Made by a program: the position numbers and the translations under genes | Part shown: one piece after another, positions 34,711-42,908 of the stretch | Layout of the letters: the number at the start of each line of letters is the position of its first letter | How positions within the stretch are numbered: position 1 is the first letter of the stretch | Assembly (NCBI RefSeq): GCF_021290925.1 | Contig: NZ_JAJSLX010000001.1 | Location: forward strand, 1,488,001 to 1,552,000 | DNA: 64,000 nt | Direction of reading: 5' to 3' | Source of the DNA: Sessilibacter corallicola | GTDB taxonomy: Bacteria; Pseudomonadota; Gammaproteobacteria; Pseudomonadales; Cellvibrionaceae | The notes under the pieces: generated by a model | The model's input: the letters and a program-made list of their open reading frames with translations, nothing else | What the model was told of the DNA's origin: nothing | Database searches by the model: none

Positions 34711-36094
34711 ATTGTTCTCGGTACTTCTTAACTACGTGGAGGGCGATGAAGTTCAACGTTAATGTCACCAAGAACAACACCAAGCCTAAAGCGAATGCCG
34801 CAAGGGTTTTCGGACTGTCAAACTCTTGGTCACCGACGAGCAAGGTAACAATTTGCACAGTAACGGTGGTTACCGATTCGAGAGGGTTAGCCGTGAGATT
34901 CGCAGCCAGGCCCGCGGCCATCACTACAATCATGGTTTCACCGATCGCGCGACTCACCGCCAGCAAAATACCGCCGACGATGCCGGGCAGAGCAGCTGGG
35001 ATAACCACTTTTTTAATCGTTTCCGATTTTGTTGCCCCCAAACCGTAAGAACCATCACGCAGTGAATTTGGCACCGCGTTAATTACGTCATCCGATAGCG
35101 AAGACACGAACGGGATAATCATAATGCCCATCACGCCACCGGCAGCCAATGCACTTTCAGAAGAGACATTCTCAAAGCCAACACCTTCTAAGAAACTGCG
35201 AATGGTAGGAGCCACGGTGAGTGCGGCAAAAAATCCGTAAACCACTGTTGGAATACCGGCGAGTACCTCAAGCATTGGTTTAACAATGGCGCGAACACGG
35301 CGATCGGCGTACTCGGACAAATAAATCGCCGACATAAGACCGGTTGGAACAGCAACCAACATGGCGATGGCCGAGATTAATAAGGTACCGGCAAACAGAG
35401 GGACCGCTCCGAATGATCCAGAACCGCCAACCTGGCCGTCGTGGATTGCCGTTTGTGGGCTCCAGTGAGTGCCAAACACAAAATCAGTAACGGGAATAAC
35501 GCTGAAGAAACGCAAGCTTTCGAACAGTACCGAAAACACGATGCCAACCGTTACCAGCACGGCAACAAAAGAAGAGAGCAGTAATAAAGACTGGAAGACT
35601 TTTTCGACAAACTGTCGGGCTCTAAGCTCAGGACTGACTCGCGTCCAGGCAATAGCACCAAAAATAACGCCGAAAATAAGCACCAACAGCGCGCGCGCCA
35701 TAGCGTTAACGCGGTTTAAATCAACGAGTCGCTCTGCGGCTTGAATGATTGCAGGATCGCTAACTTCAGTGAGGGAACCAGGATTAGCAGCGTAGTTTTG
35801 AATGGAATTAATCAGCAAGCCAAGCTCGGATGATGTCAATTCCGACGAATTCGGCAGCGACTGAACAATAATGCGCTCAATAATAACGCCGTCGAATATC
35901 GACCATATCACCAGCACCGAAATCGCCGGTAATGCACACCAAAGGCAAGCCATCATACCGTAGTACAAAGGCAATGAATTCAAATGGTGTTGGCCACCAA
36001 GCGCTTTCGCTTTTGACAGCGACCGGCGACGGGACGTGTAAAAAATCGCCGCACTGAGCGCCACCAGGGTCAGCAGTAACGTGGTTAAATTCAT
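34703..36094 (-). CDS. pstC: Phosphate ABC transporter permease PstC
   Basis: 463 residues, also the long form, with an extra N-terminal region of two or three membrane helices and a soluble loop before the conserved permease core. The core includes FGTHWSPQTA, GAVPLFAGTLLISAIAMLVAVPTGLMSAIYLSEYADRRVRAIVKPMLEVLAGIPTVVYGFFAAL and the ATPase-contacting loop VPNSLRDGSYGLGATKSETIKKVVIPAALPGIVGGILLAVSRAIGETM. It pairs with PstA to form the phosphate channel. It is separated from pstS by a 211-bp gap with a strong hairpin, and overlaps pstA by eight bases. Confidence 0.95.
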   Translation of the reverse strand: MNLTTLLLTLVALSAAIFYTSRRRSLSKAKALGGQHHLNSLPLYYGMMACLWCALPAISVLVIWSIFDGVIIERIIVQSLPNSSELTSSELGLLINSIQNYAANPGSLTEVSDPAIIQAAERLVDLNRVNAMARALLVLIFGVIFGAIAWTRVSPELRARQFVEKVFQSLLLLSSFVAVLVTVGIVFSVLFESLRFFSVIPVTDFVFGTHWSPQTAIHDGQVGGSGSFGAVPLFAGTLLISAIAMLVAVPTGLMSAIYLSEYADRRVRAIVKPMLEVLAGIPTVVYGFFAALTVAPTIRSFLEGVGFENVSSESALAAGGVMGIMIIPFVSSLSDDVINAVPNSLRDGSYGLGATKSETIKKVVIPAALPGIVGGILLAVSRAIGETMIVVMAAGLAANLTANPLESVTTVTVQIVTLLVGDQEFDSPKTLAAFALGLVLFLVTLTLNFIALHVVKKYREQYE

Positions 36095-36220
36095 GGTTCC
36101 TCAAAAATTGTTGCCAATCAAATCGTCTTTAGCACTCAGACAATATTGCGAAAAAACTCAAGCTAAGCTGTTTTCTCGTGTTTTCTGAAAGGTGTCATTT
36201 AACTGGAGTTCAAGCTTTTA

Positions 36221-36260
36221 AAACAAAACAAAGCCCAGTGCGTGAAATCACTGGGCTTTG
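36221..36260 (-). terminator. Strong hairpin between pstS and pstC (terminator or processing stem)
   Basis: Perfect 12-bp stem CAAAGCCCAGTG (36229-36240) / CACTGGGCTTTG (36249-36260) with an eight-base loop. On the minus strand it is followed by TTTTGTTTT. It lies just after pstS and before pstC in the same operon, so it probably lets most transcripts stop after pstS, giving excess binding protein, with partial read-through to pstCAB-phoU. Confidence 0.85.
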
Positions 36261-36305
36261 GCGGCAATTCAAATTATTGCACCTAACTGCGTAAGGGGTA
36301 GCAGC

Positions 36306-37349
36306 TTATAAAACGAGATTGTTCAATTGCTTAACATCGCTACCAACGGCTTTTCGCTGATCATCTGGCAGAGGGATCATACCTTTTTCAGCCAAATAAC
36401 CTTCTTCACCCCAAGCTTTGTTGCTGGTGAATTCAGCGAGATATTCTTTAATGCCAGGAATGAACTTGATGTGTTCTTTCTTAACGTAAAAGTACAGCGG
36501 GCGAGAAACTGGGTAGTCGCCATCAGCAATTGCATCAAAGGTTGGCTCTGAGCCATCCACCAATGAGCCCTGAATTTTATCAGCATTTTGGTCTAGGAAG
36601 CTAAAACCAAAAATACCGTAAGCGTTTGGATTGGCGTCGAGTTTTTGAACGATTAAGTTATCGTTCTCACCGGCCTCGATAAATACGCCATCTTCACGAA
36701 TGGTATGACACAACGCCTTAAATTGGTTTTTATTTTCTTTTTTCAGTTTCGCCAACCAATCAAAAGACTTACAACCGGACTCCATCACCAACTCTACGAA
36801 TGCATCGCGTGTACCTGAGGTCGGCGGTGGTCCCAATACTTCAATTTTAGTATTAGGTAATGAAGCGTCGATATCGCTCCACTTTTGGTAAGGGTTATCT
36901 TTAAGCTCACCCGGAGAACCTTCAACCGGTATCTGCTTAGCCAGCGCTAAGAACAGGTGCTTGCGTGACACATTAAGCGCGCCGCCTTTGATGGAGTTAC
37001 CCAAGACGATACCGTCGTAACCGATGAGAACTTCAACAATATCGGTAACGCCGTTACCCATACATTGTTTAAATTCGCTTTCTTTCATACGGCGAGAAGC
37101 GTTGGTGATATCCGGAAAACCGACGCCCACACCTTGGCAGAACAACTTAATGCCGCCGCCAGAACCTGTCGCTTCGATTTTTGGCGTTTTAAAGTTAGTA
37201 GATCGACCAAAACGCTCCGCTACCACGGTTGAGAATGGGTAAACCGTAGACGAACCAACAATTTCAATATAATCACGCGCAGCATTGGCTGTGTTCACTA
37301 TGCCTGCGCAGGAAGCGGCAAGAATAGCCGCCAAAATAGATTTTCTCAC
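36306..37349 (-). CDS. pstS: Phosphate ABC transporter substrate-binding protein PstS
   Basis: 347 residues. The signal peptide is MRKSILAAILAASCAGIVNTANA with cleavage before ARDYIEIVGSSTVYPFS. The mature protein has the phosphate-ligand loops of PstS: VGSSTVYPF, ATGSGGGIKLFCQGVG, PPPTSGTRDAFVELV and the ISRPLYFYVKKEH-type C-terminal block. I start it at GTG 37349 because AGGAG lies seven bases before it; the open frame goes on 44 codons upstream with no signal-peptide logic. It binds phosphate in the periplasm for PstCAB and feeds the PhoR signal. A Pho-box-like array lies about 90 bases upstream. Confidence 0.95.
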   Translation of the reverse strand: MRKSILAAILAASCAGIVNTANAARDYIEIVGSSTVYPFSTVVAERFGRSTNFKTPKIEATGSGGGIKLFCQGVGVGFPDITNASRRMKESEFKQCMGNGVTDIVEVLIGYDGIVLGNSIKGGALNVSRKHLFLALAKQIPVEGSPGELKDNPYQKWSDIDASLPNTKIEVLGPPPTSGTRDAFVELVMESGCKSFDWLAKLKKENKNQFKALCHTIREDGVFIEAGENDNLIVQKLDANPNAYGIFGFSFLDQNADKIQGSLVDGSEPTFDAIADGDYPVSRPLYFYVKKEHIKFIPGIKEYLAEFTSNKAWGEEGYLAEKGMIPLPDDQRKAVGSDVKQLNNLVL

Positions 37350-37440
37350 CGAGGTGCTCCTAAATTTATTTCTTATTGATACCCAGTTTTTGATCGATAG
37401 ATAAAACAAAGGTATTAAAACTTCGCGCAATTTGCGGCAA

Positions 37441-37473
37441 ATATATTTCAGAAATATTAAAGTAATGTTACAG
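37441..37473 (-). promoter_or_regulatory. Probable Pho box upstream of pstS
   Basis: Read on the minus strand there are three 11-base units: CTGTAACATTA, CTTTAATATTT and CTGAAATATAT. Each starts with CT and carries the A/T-rich four-base spacer at the 11-bp period of PhoB sites. The array sits about 92-124 bases before the pstS GTG. Confidence 0.6.
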
Positions 37474-37837
37474 CCCTGCAATAAAGCAAAATATGTCTAA
37501 AAATCTGCGTTAAGCGCTACTGGGATTAAGCTAAAAACCCATAAAACGGAGAACTAGCGCCCCATTTATTGAATCACTAATTACAGAGCAGCACGTAAAA
37601 CCTGTGCCAAGGGAAAAATAGCAACTTTTTACGACACTATTGTGTACTTTTTCAACCCAAAACCCTAAATCGCTCGCACCTAGCACTCATGACACGAGAA
37701 CACACCAGTAAGAGTCACTTGTCTTTGGGGTTAATTGTCGGTTCCTATATACTTTCGGCAACAATTGCGGCCAAATTTCAGTATTGAGCAAACCCATTCA
37801 ATCGGCCCTCTAGAATCTTTGTGAAAAGCAGCAAACT
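37474..37837. other. Rest of the divergent gap between pstS and the TRAP genes
   Basis: No gene is visible. It must hold the promoter for dctQ-dctM on the plus strand; several A+T-rich -10-like hexamers are present but none is compelling. Confidence 0.4.
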
Positions 37838-38395
37838 ATGGCTGAACAGCTCTCGAACACCCCCAAACTAGCAACGTCTTTGATTCAGCTACTCGATAAA
37901 TTCGCCTCAATCACCGGTCGAGTCAGCGCCATAGCCATCGCGTTTATGGTGATTATTACCGTGGCCGTTGTGATTTTAAGGTACGGTTTTTCGATGGGTT
38001 CGGTCGCCGCACAAGAGTCGGTAACCTATCTCCATGCCTGGCTGTTTATGTTGGCGATGTCCTACGGGCTTAAATCCGACTCCCACGTACGCGTCGATAT
38101 TTTTTATCGCAATTTCAGCAAAACATCGCGCAATTGGGTGAATGCTATTGGCGGTTTAGTGTTTTTATTGCCGATGTGCGCAGCACTCGTTTATTACGGC
38201 TGGGATTACGCCGAACGCAGCTGGGCAATACGAGAAGTCTCTGTAGAAGCCGGTGGTATACCGGCGGTTTTCTTATTGAAATCGCTGATTCCAGTGGCCG
38301 CCTCTTTACTGCTGCTGCAATGCCTAGCCGAAGTACTGGCGAATACGCTGGAATTAATGGGCTACGCTCCCGAACGCAGTGCCATCGAACGCTAA
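37838..38395 (+). CDS. TRAP transporter small permease (DctQ)
   Basis: 185 residues with four membrane helices: about residues 25-50 (AIAIAFMVIITVAVVILRYGFS), 60-80, 105-125 (AIGGLVFLLPMCAALVYYGWDY) and 145-165. The DctQ-type W/HAWLFMLAMSYGLKSDSHVRVDIFYRNF block is diagnostic. With the large permease it forms the membrane part of a sodium-driven tripartite (TRAP) transporter. It is followed by dctM after 68 bases. The binding protein is not adjacent but lies 3.3 kb away on the other strand (41690-42871). Confidence 0.92.
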   Translation: MAEQLSNTPKLATSLIQLLDKFASITGRVSAIAIAFMVIITVAVVILRYGFSMGSVAAQESVTYLHAWLFMLAMSYGLKSDSHVRVDIFYRNFSKTSRNWVNAIGGLVFLLPMCAALVYYGWDYAERSWAIREVSVEAGGIPAVFLLKSLIPVAASLLLLQCLAEVLANTLELMGYAPERSAIER

Positions 38396-38463
38396 TCAGT
38401 AATCCCTAATAAAGTCGCACCAATACCGCACTATTTATTTGTCGAAACGGAATCCTGCTTACC

Positions 38464-39858
38464 TTGATCGAATTTATTCCCGTTCTTTTATTTATCTGTG
38501 TTTGTCTCGCCTTGATGTTCGGCTACTCAGTCGCGTTCACTCTAGCCGGGTGCTCACTGATTTTTGCAGGTTTTGGTATTGTCACCGGCACCTTCGATCC
38601 AGCGCTGTTAAAAGCCTTGCCCGATCGAGTTTTCGGCACCATGACCAACACCACTTTAATTGCGGTGCCGCTGTTTGTGTTTATGGGGATCGTGCTCGAA
38701 AAAAGCCAAATTGCCGAAGATCTCCTGAAAAACATGGCGAAAGCCTTTCAGTTTTTACCCGGTGGCTTGGGTTTATCGGTTGTTGCCGTTGGCGCCTTAT
38801 TGGCAGCATCAACCGGCATTGTCGGCGCAACTGTGGTCACAATGAGCTTGATGTCGCTGCCAACGCTACTTAATCATGGTTACAGCAAATCCTTAGCGAC
38901 CGGAACAATTTGCGCAACCGGCACGCTCGGACAAATCATTCCTCCGTCGATTGCACTGGTCTTGCTGGGCGATATTTTGTCTTCGGCGAATCAGCAAGCA
39001 CAAATCGCTCAAGGCGTATTTAATCCCACACCGGTGTCGGTTGGAGACCTATTTGTTGGCGCGGTTATTCCCGGGGTATTGCTGGTTTTCGCCTACGGCG
39101 CCTATGTGTTGTTCAGCGTTTGGCGCTCGCCGGTAAAACCGACGCTTGGAAGCGACAATCACGCAGCGGGTTCGGACGAAATTCATTGGTCAGAAGTGAT
39201 AAAAGCGCTGATTGCGCCTATCACGCTGATCACAGTGGTACTCGGCTCGATTATTTTCGGGATCGCAACCCCAACCGAAGCCGCCGGAGTCGGCGCCTTT
39301 GGTGCCATTATGATGGCGCTGGCGAAAAACCAGTTATCGTTCAAAAAACTTAAAGCGATTGGCTTGGCGACCACGCGTGTGACCACGATGGTTTTCACGA
39401 TTTTGATTGGTGCATCGGTGTTTTCTCTGGTGTTCCGAGGCTTTGGCGGCGAAGAATTAATTAATCATGCGTTTCAGTCACTGCCGGGCGGATTGTTGGG
39501 AGCGACTGTGTTGGTGATGGTTGCCATCTTTTTACTCGGCTTCATTTTGGACTTTATCGAAATTACTTTCGTAGTTATTCCATTGGTTGCGCCGGTATTG
39601 ATCACACTCGGAGCCGATCCTGTGTGGCTCGGCATCATGATTGCTGTGAACTTACAAACTTCCTTTTTGACGCCACCATTTGGGTTTGCATTATTTTACC
39701 TGAGGGGTGTAGCACCAAAGTCTGTACATACTTCAGACATCTATTCTGGCGTGATGCCATTTATTGTGCTCCAATTGGCGCTTCTTTTAGTGTTAGCCGT
39801 GTATCCAGAGCTGGTAACATGGTTACCAAACACACTAAACTCTGCAAAAGGGAATTAG
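38464..39858 (+). CDS. TRAP transporter large permease (DctM)
   Basis: 464 residues with about 12 membrane helices, the transport subunit of a TRAP system. Family marks are PDRVFGTMTNTTLIAVPLFVFMGIVLEKSQIAEDLLKNM, SLPTLLNHGYSKSLATGTICATGTLGQIIPPSIALVLLG, PTEAAGVGAFGAIM and NLQTSFLTPPFGFALFYLRGVAP. The middle insert (FNPTPVSVGDLFVGAVIPG) fits the alpha-keto acid/mannitol-type subgroup. The likely start is TTG 38464. It acts with the small permease upstream. Confidence 0.94.
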   Translation: MIEFIPVLLFICVCLALMFGYSVAFTLAGCSLIFAGFGIVTGTFDPALLKALPDRVFGTMTNTTLIAVPLFVFMGIVLEKSQIAEDLLKNMAKAFQFLPGGLGLSVVAVGALLAASTGIVGATVVTMSLMSLPTLLNHGYSKSLATGTICATGTLGQIIPPSIALVLLGDILSSANQQAQIAQGVFNPTPVSVGDLFVGAVIPGVLLVFAYGAYVLFSVWRSPVKPTLGSDNHAAGSDEIHWSEVIKALIAPITLITVVLGSIIFGIATPTEAAGVGAFGAIMMALAKNQLSFKKLKAIGLATTRVTTMVFTILIGASVFSLVFRGFGGEELINHAFQSLPGGLLGATVLVMVAIFLLGFILDFIEITFVVIPLVAPVLITLGADPVWLGIMIAVNLQTSFLTPPFGFALFYLRGVAPKSVHTSDIYSGVMPFIVLQLALLLVLAVYPELVTWLPNTLNSAKGN

Positions 39859-39951
39859 ACTTTAGATTAACCTTGAGCATGGGTCGATAAAGACAGATCA
39901 TTCACGCTCGATGATAGTAATGTCCGAATAATCAACAATAACGAGACAACA

Positions 39952-40356
39952 ATGAGCCACTCATACAACGAAATTGATGAAACACCACTTCCGACCGGAG
40001 AGCTGGCACTGCAAACCGTGGCCATGCCGCATTCCACCAATTCGCAAGGGGATATCTACGCCGGTTGGCTTCTGTCGCAAATGGACATCGCCGGTTCTAC
40101 CGTGGCACAAGAGTACGCTCATGGCCGAGTCACCACCGTTGCCGTGGGCTCAATGGCGTTTTTAAGACCGGTTCCGGTGGGATCTCAAGTTCGCTGCTAC
40201 GTAGAGTTGTTGGAGATTGGCCGTTCTTCCATCAAAACCCGCGTTGAAGTGTGGTTGAAACAGGTCAGCAGCAATGAGCTTATGAAGGTCACCGAAGGTG
40301 AATTCGTTTATGTTGCCATTGATGAAAACGGCAGAACCCGCTCCATCAAAGACTGA
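39952..40356 (+). CDS. Acyl-CoA thioesterase (YciA-like hot-dog fold)
   Basis: 134 residues of the single hot-dog-fold acyl-CoA thioesterase family. Marks are LALQTVAMPHSTNSQGDIYAGWLLSQMDIAG (the catalytic Asn/Asp region), VTTVAVGSMAFLRPVPVGSQVRCYVELLEIGRSSIKTRVEVWL and FVYVAIDENGRTRSI. It hydrolyses short to medium acyl-CoA, as YciA does in E. coli. It lies 93 bases after dctM on the same strand, and whether it shares the transcript is unclear. It converges with the hemolysin III gene. Confidence 0.93.
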   Translation: MSHSYNEIDETPLPTGELALQTVAMPHSTNSQGDIYAGWLLSQMDIAGSTVAQEYAHGRVTTVAVGSMAFLRPVPVGSQVRCYVELLEIGRSSIKTRVEVWLKQVSSNELMKVTEGEFVYVAIDENGRTRSIKD

Positions 40357-40381
40357 TTAATTCCTGGGAAAAGGTGGTGCG

Positions 40382-41071
40382 CTAGATAAAAATAATGTCG
40401 TTATAAATCGCAATGTAATGACAACAGCTGCCACCTAAAACAAACAAATGCCAAACGGAGTGAGCAAACGGTAAGCGATCCAAAATATAGAACACCACGC
40501 CAACGGTATACACAATCCCACCGGCAAGCACTAAATTCAGTGTCATCGGCGCCAGTTTCTCTAATAAAACCGGCGCAACAAGAATTCCAATCCAACCCAT
40601 CACAATGTAATTAATCACATGTAACCAGTGGTATTTTCCCTGGCGAGTCAGTTGCAAAACGATGCCGATAATACCGAGCGTCCACACCAGAGCAAACAAA
40701 CTCCAACCGGCGGTTCCTCCCAAACTGACCAACAAGAATGGCGTGTAGGTTCCGGCAATAAGCAGATAAATTGCACAGTGATCAAACAAGCGCAGCACAC
40801 GCTTGGCTCTGGGAAACGGAATGCTGTGATAAAGCGTGGAGGCGAGGTACAGCAAGAACAGACTCGCCCCGTAGATAGACACCGCTACAATCGTCCAAGG
40901 ATCAGTTTCAATACTGGCCATGGTGATCAATAGCGTCACCGCGGAGATACTCACCAGCGCGCCAACACCATGAGTAATGGCGTTGAACACTTCCTCAGGT
41001 AGGCTCTGAGGGCGTTTTTTTCTGCGCTTTTGGGCAGGGATTTCCGCTGGCAGTGTCGCGATATCGCTCAT
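40382..41071 (-). CDS. Hemolysin III / PAQR family membrane protein
   Basis: 229 residues with seven membrane helices of the YqfA/hemolysin III (PAQR, adiponectin-receptor-like) family. Conserved metal-site residues are visible: EEVFNAITHGVGALVS near the start (H), TLYHSIP (S and H), and FVLGGSCCHYIAIY near the end, where the family has H..H. Bacterial members such as TrhA affect membrane lipid energetics; haemolysis is a misnomer. I chose ATG 41071; a TTG 15 bases upstream is in frame. It is monocistronic. Confidence 0.92.
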   Translation of the reverse strand: MSDIATLPAEIPAQKRRKKRPQSLPEEVFNAITHGVGALVSISAVTLLITMASIETDPWTIVAVSIYGASLFLLYLASTLYHSIPFPRAKRVLRLFDHCAIYLLIAGTYTPFLLVSLGGTAGWSLFALVWTLGIIGIVLQLTRQGKYHWLHVINYIVMGWIGILVAPVLLEKLAPMTLNLVLAGGIVYTVGVVFYILDRLPFAHSVWHLFVLGGSCCHYIAIYNDIIFI

Positions 41072-41260
41072 ATCAAAATCAACCAATGAGTTAATTGACG
41101 GGAGAATTAAGCTTAGCAGTCACTCTCAGGGTAACTGAGAATGATTTACCTTGTAACTATTTAGACGGCATTTTGCGCTAAATATTTTACAGGTCTCACA
41201 ATTTGACCGAGGAAATCCATAGCTTGAAGCAATCAACACTAGGTGAGAGCTAAAACAACG

Positions 41261-41662
41261 TTATGATTGACCCACCAGTGGCATCGACAGATGCTGGTGA
41301 ACGATTTTCCAGCGGTGCTCGCTTTTCTCCAGCGCGAAGGTTGCTCGCACGAAGTTTTCGAAGTCGCTGCCGTCTTCAAGCACACCGCCACAACGAATGA
41401 TGCCGTAGGCGAAGGCTAGGTCAGTATCGGCCTTGATGCTCAATTCGACGAACTCAAAAATCATGGCGCCTTGGTTCTCAAGGTGCCAGTCATCCCAACT
41501 CTTACGGTAAGCGTCGGCACTGTCGTACTTCAATGGGGGGAGAACATCGTAAACCACCAAATCCACTCGGTGATGCTCTAGAATTTTATCCTCAACGCCC
41601 ATTCGGGTGCAGATTGCCCATTCTTGCAGAATATTTTGAATGGCTTGTTCTTCATGCTGCAT
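41261..41662 (-). CDS. SnoaL-like / NTF2-fold protein
   Basis: 133 residues of the NTF2-like (SnoaL) cone fold: EEQAIQNILQEWAICTRMGVEDKILEHHRVDLVVYDVLPPLKYDSADAYRKSWDDW, then AFAYGIIRCGG and the C-terminal HRWKIVHQHLSMPL strand, the common ketosteroid-isomerase-like ending. Such proteins are enzymes or binding proteins for small molecules; the role is not predictable. It starts at ATG 41662 and lies 27 bases after the TRAP binding protein, so the two are probably cotranscribed. Confidence 0.87.
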   Translation of the reverse strand: MQHEEQAIQNILQEWAICTRMGVEDKILEHHRVDLVVYDVLPPLKYDSADAYRKSWDDWHLENQGAMIFEFVELSIKADTDLAFAYGIIRCGGVLEDGSDFENFVRATFALEKSEHRWKIVHQHLSMPLVGQS

Positions 41663-41689
41663 GGTTGTGGATCTCAAATTGACTGGGTT

Positions 41690-42871
41690 TTAGGGTTGTT
41701 CGCCGAAATACTCGCGTGACTTGTACCAAGACTGCTCCGAGATCAGGTGATAATTCTGCGCCTCCAGACGAAACTTGGTATACGCCTTGTAGATTCGGGC
41801 GAACTCAGGATCGCTTGCTGCCAGCTCATCATAGACCTCAAAGGCGGATTTTCGAAGCGCTAACAGCACCTCTTTCGGCAGTTCACGAAGTTCCACACCG
41901 TGGGTTTCAACCAACTCTGTCAACGCGGCATTGTTGCGACTGGTGTATTGATCCAAAGTCAGCTGGTTGGCGACGATCGCGGCACGATAGACGAGCTTTT
42001 GCAGATCTTCCGGGAGGGACTCGTAGGCTTCCTGATTGATGATTAGCTCAAGGGTCGGGCCCGGCTCATGCCAGCCGGGATAATAATAGTATTTGGCAAC
42101 CTGATAGAAACCCATCGCCAAATCATTGTACGGCCCCACCCATTCAGTGGAATCGATCACCCCGGTTTGCAGCGACGTATAAAGCTCACCGCCCGGAATC
42201 GTTACTGCGACGCCACCGGCGCGATTCCAAACCTCACCGCCCAACCCTGGGATGCGCATTTTCATGCCTTGAATGTCATCAATGGAATTGATTTCGCGGT
42301 TGTACCAACCCGCCATTTGCACGCCGGTATTACCAGCCGGGAAGGGTAATAAACCAAAGGGTTCGTAGAGATCCCGCCACAACTGCCAGCCGCCGCCCTC
42401 GGTGATCCAGGCATTCATTTCCTGGGCGTTCATCCCGAATGGAACGGTTGTGAAAAACACAGACGCTGGAATTTTTCCTTTCCAATAATAAGAAGCGCCG
42501 TGCCCCATTTGAGCAACACCGCCAGAAACCGCATCGAACACACCCAGTGCTGGCACCAGTTCACCCGCGCCGTACACTTTAATTTCTAGCCGACCGCCAC
42601 TCATTTCATTGATGGATTCGGCAAATTCGTTGGCAGCGGTTCCGAGGCCCGGAAAATTCTTCGGCCAGGTAGTCACCATGCTCCAACGATAGACAGTTTG
42701 GTCGGCGGTTTGGGAAGAATCAGAAGGCGCGCTTTCAGCAAAGCGATCCGAAGAGGCCGTGCTCGCCACTTCCATAACGTATAAACCAAACAGCAACACA
42801 ACCAGCGCTACCAGCGCGACAACAATCGCTGGCAGAATCGTGCGAGACTCCGCTCGATGAGGCTCCGACAT
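41690..42871 (-). CDS. TRAP transporter substrate-binding protein (TakP-like)
   Basis: About 393 residues. An N-terminal hydrophobic helix (ILPAIVVALVALVVLLFGLYVMEVA) is probably an uncleaved anchor, followed by a linker rich in Ser/Asp. The binding protein begins YRWSMVTTWPKNFPGLG and matches TakP/DctP of the alpha-keto acid type: VYGAGELVPALGVFDAVSGGVAQMGHGASYYWKGKIPASVFFTTVPFG, MKMRIPGLGGEV and GVIDSTEWVGPYNDLAMGFYQVAKYYYYPGWHEPG. TakP binds 2-oxo acids such as pyruvate with sodium. I use ATG 42871, because AGGA directly abuts the alternative TTG at 42883. It probably serves the dctQM genes 1.8 kb away on the plus strand. Confidence 0.92.
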   Translation of the reverse strand: MSEPHRAESRTILPAIVVALVALVVLLFGLYVMEVASTASSDRFAESAPSDSSQTADQTVYRWSMVTTWPKNFPGLGTAANEFAESINEMSGGRLEIKVYGAGELVPALGVFDAVSGGVAQMGHGASYYWKGKIPASVFFTTVPFGMNAQEMNAWITEGGGWQLWRDLYEPFGLLPFPAGNTGVQMAGWYNREINSIDDIQGMKMRIPGLGGEVWNRAGGVAVTIPGGELYTSLQTGVIDSTEWVGPYNDLAMGFYQVAKYYYYPGWHEPGPTLELIINQEAYESLPEDLQKLVYRAAIVANQLTLDQYTSRNNAALTELVETHGVELRELPKEVLLALRKSAFEVYDELAASDPEFARIYKAYTKFRLEAQNYHLISEQSWYKSREYFGEQP

Positions 42872-42908
42872 AACAGCTTTCAATCCTTGTTATTGTTTTT
42901 AGAATCTC

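Noticed and set aside
38439-38873. 144-residue open frame over the start of dctM
   Set aside because: Shadow of dctM, which is a clear family match in another frame.
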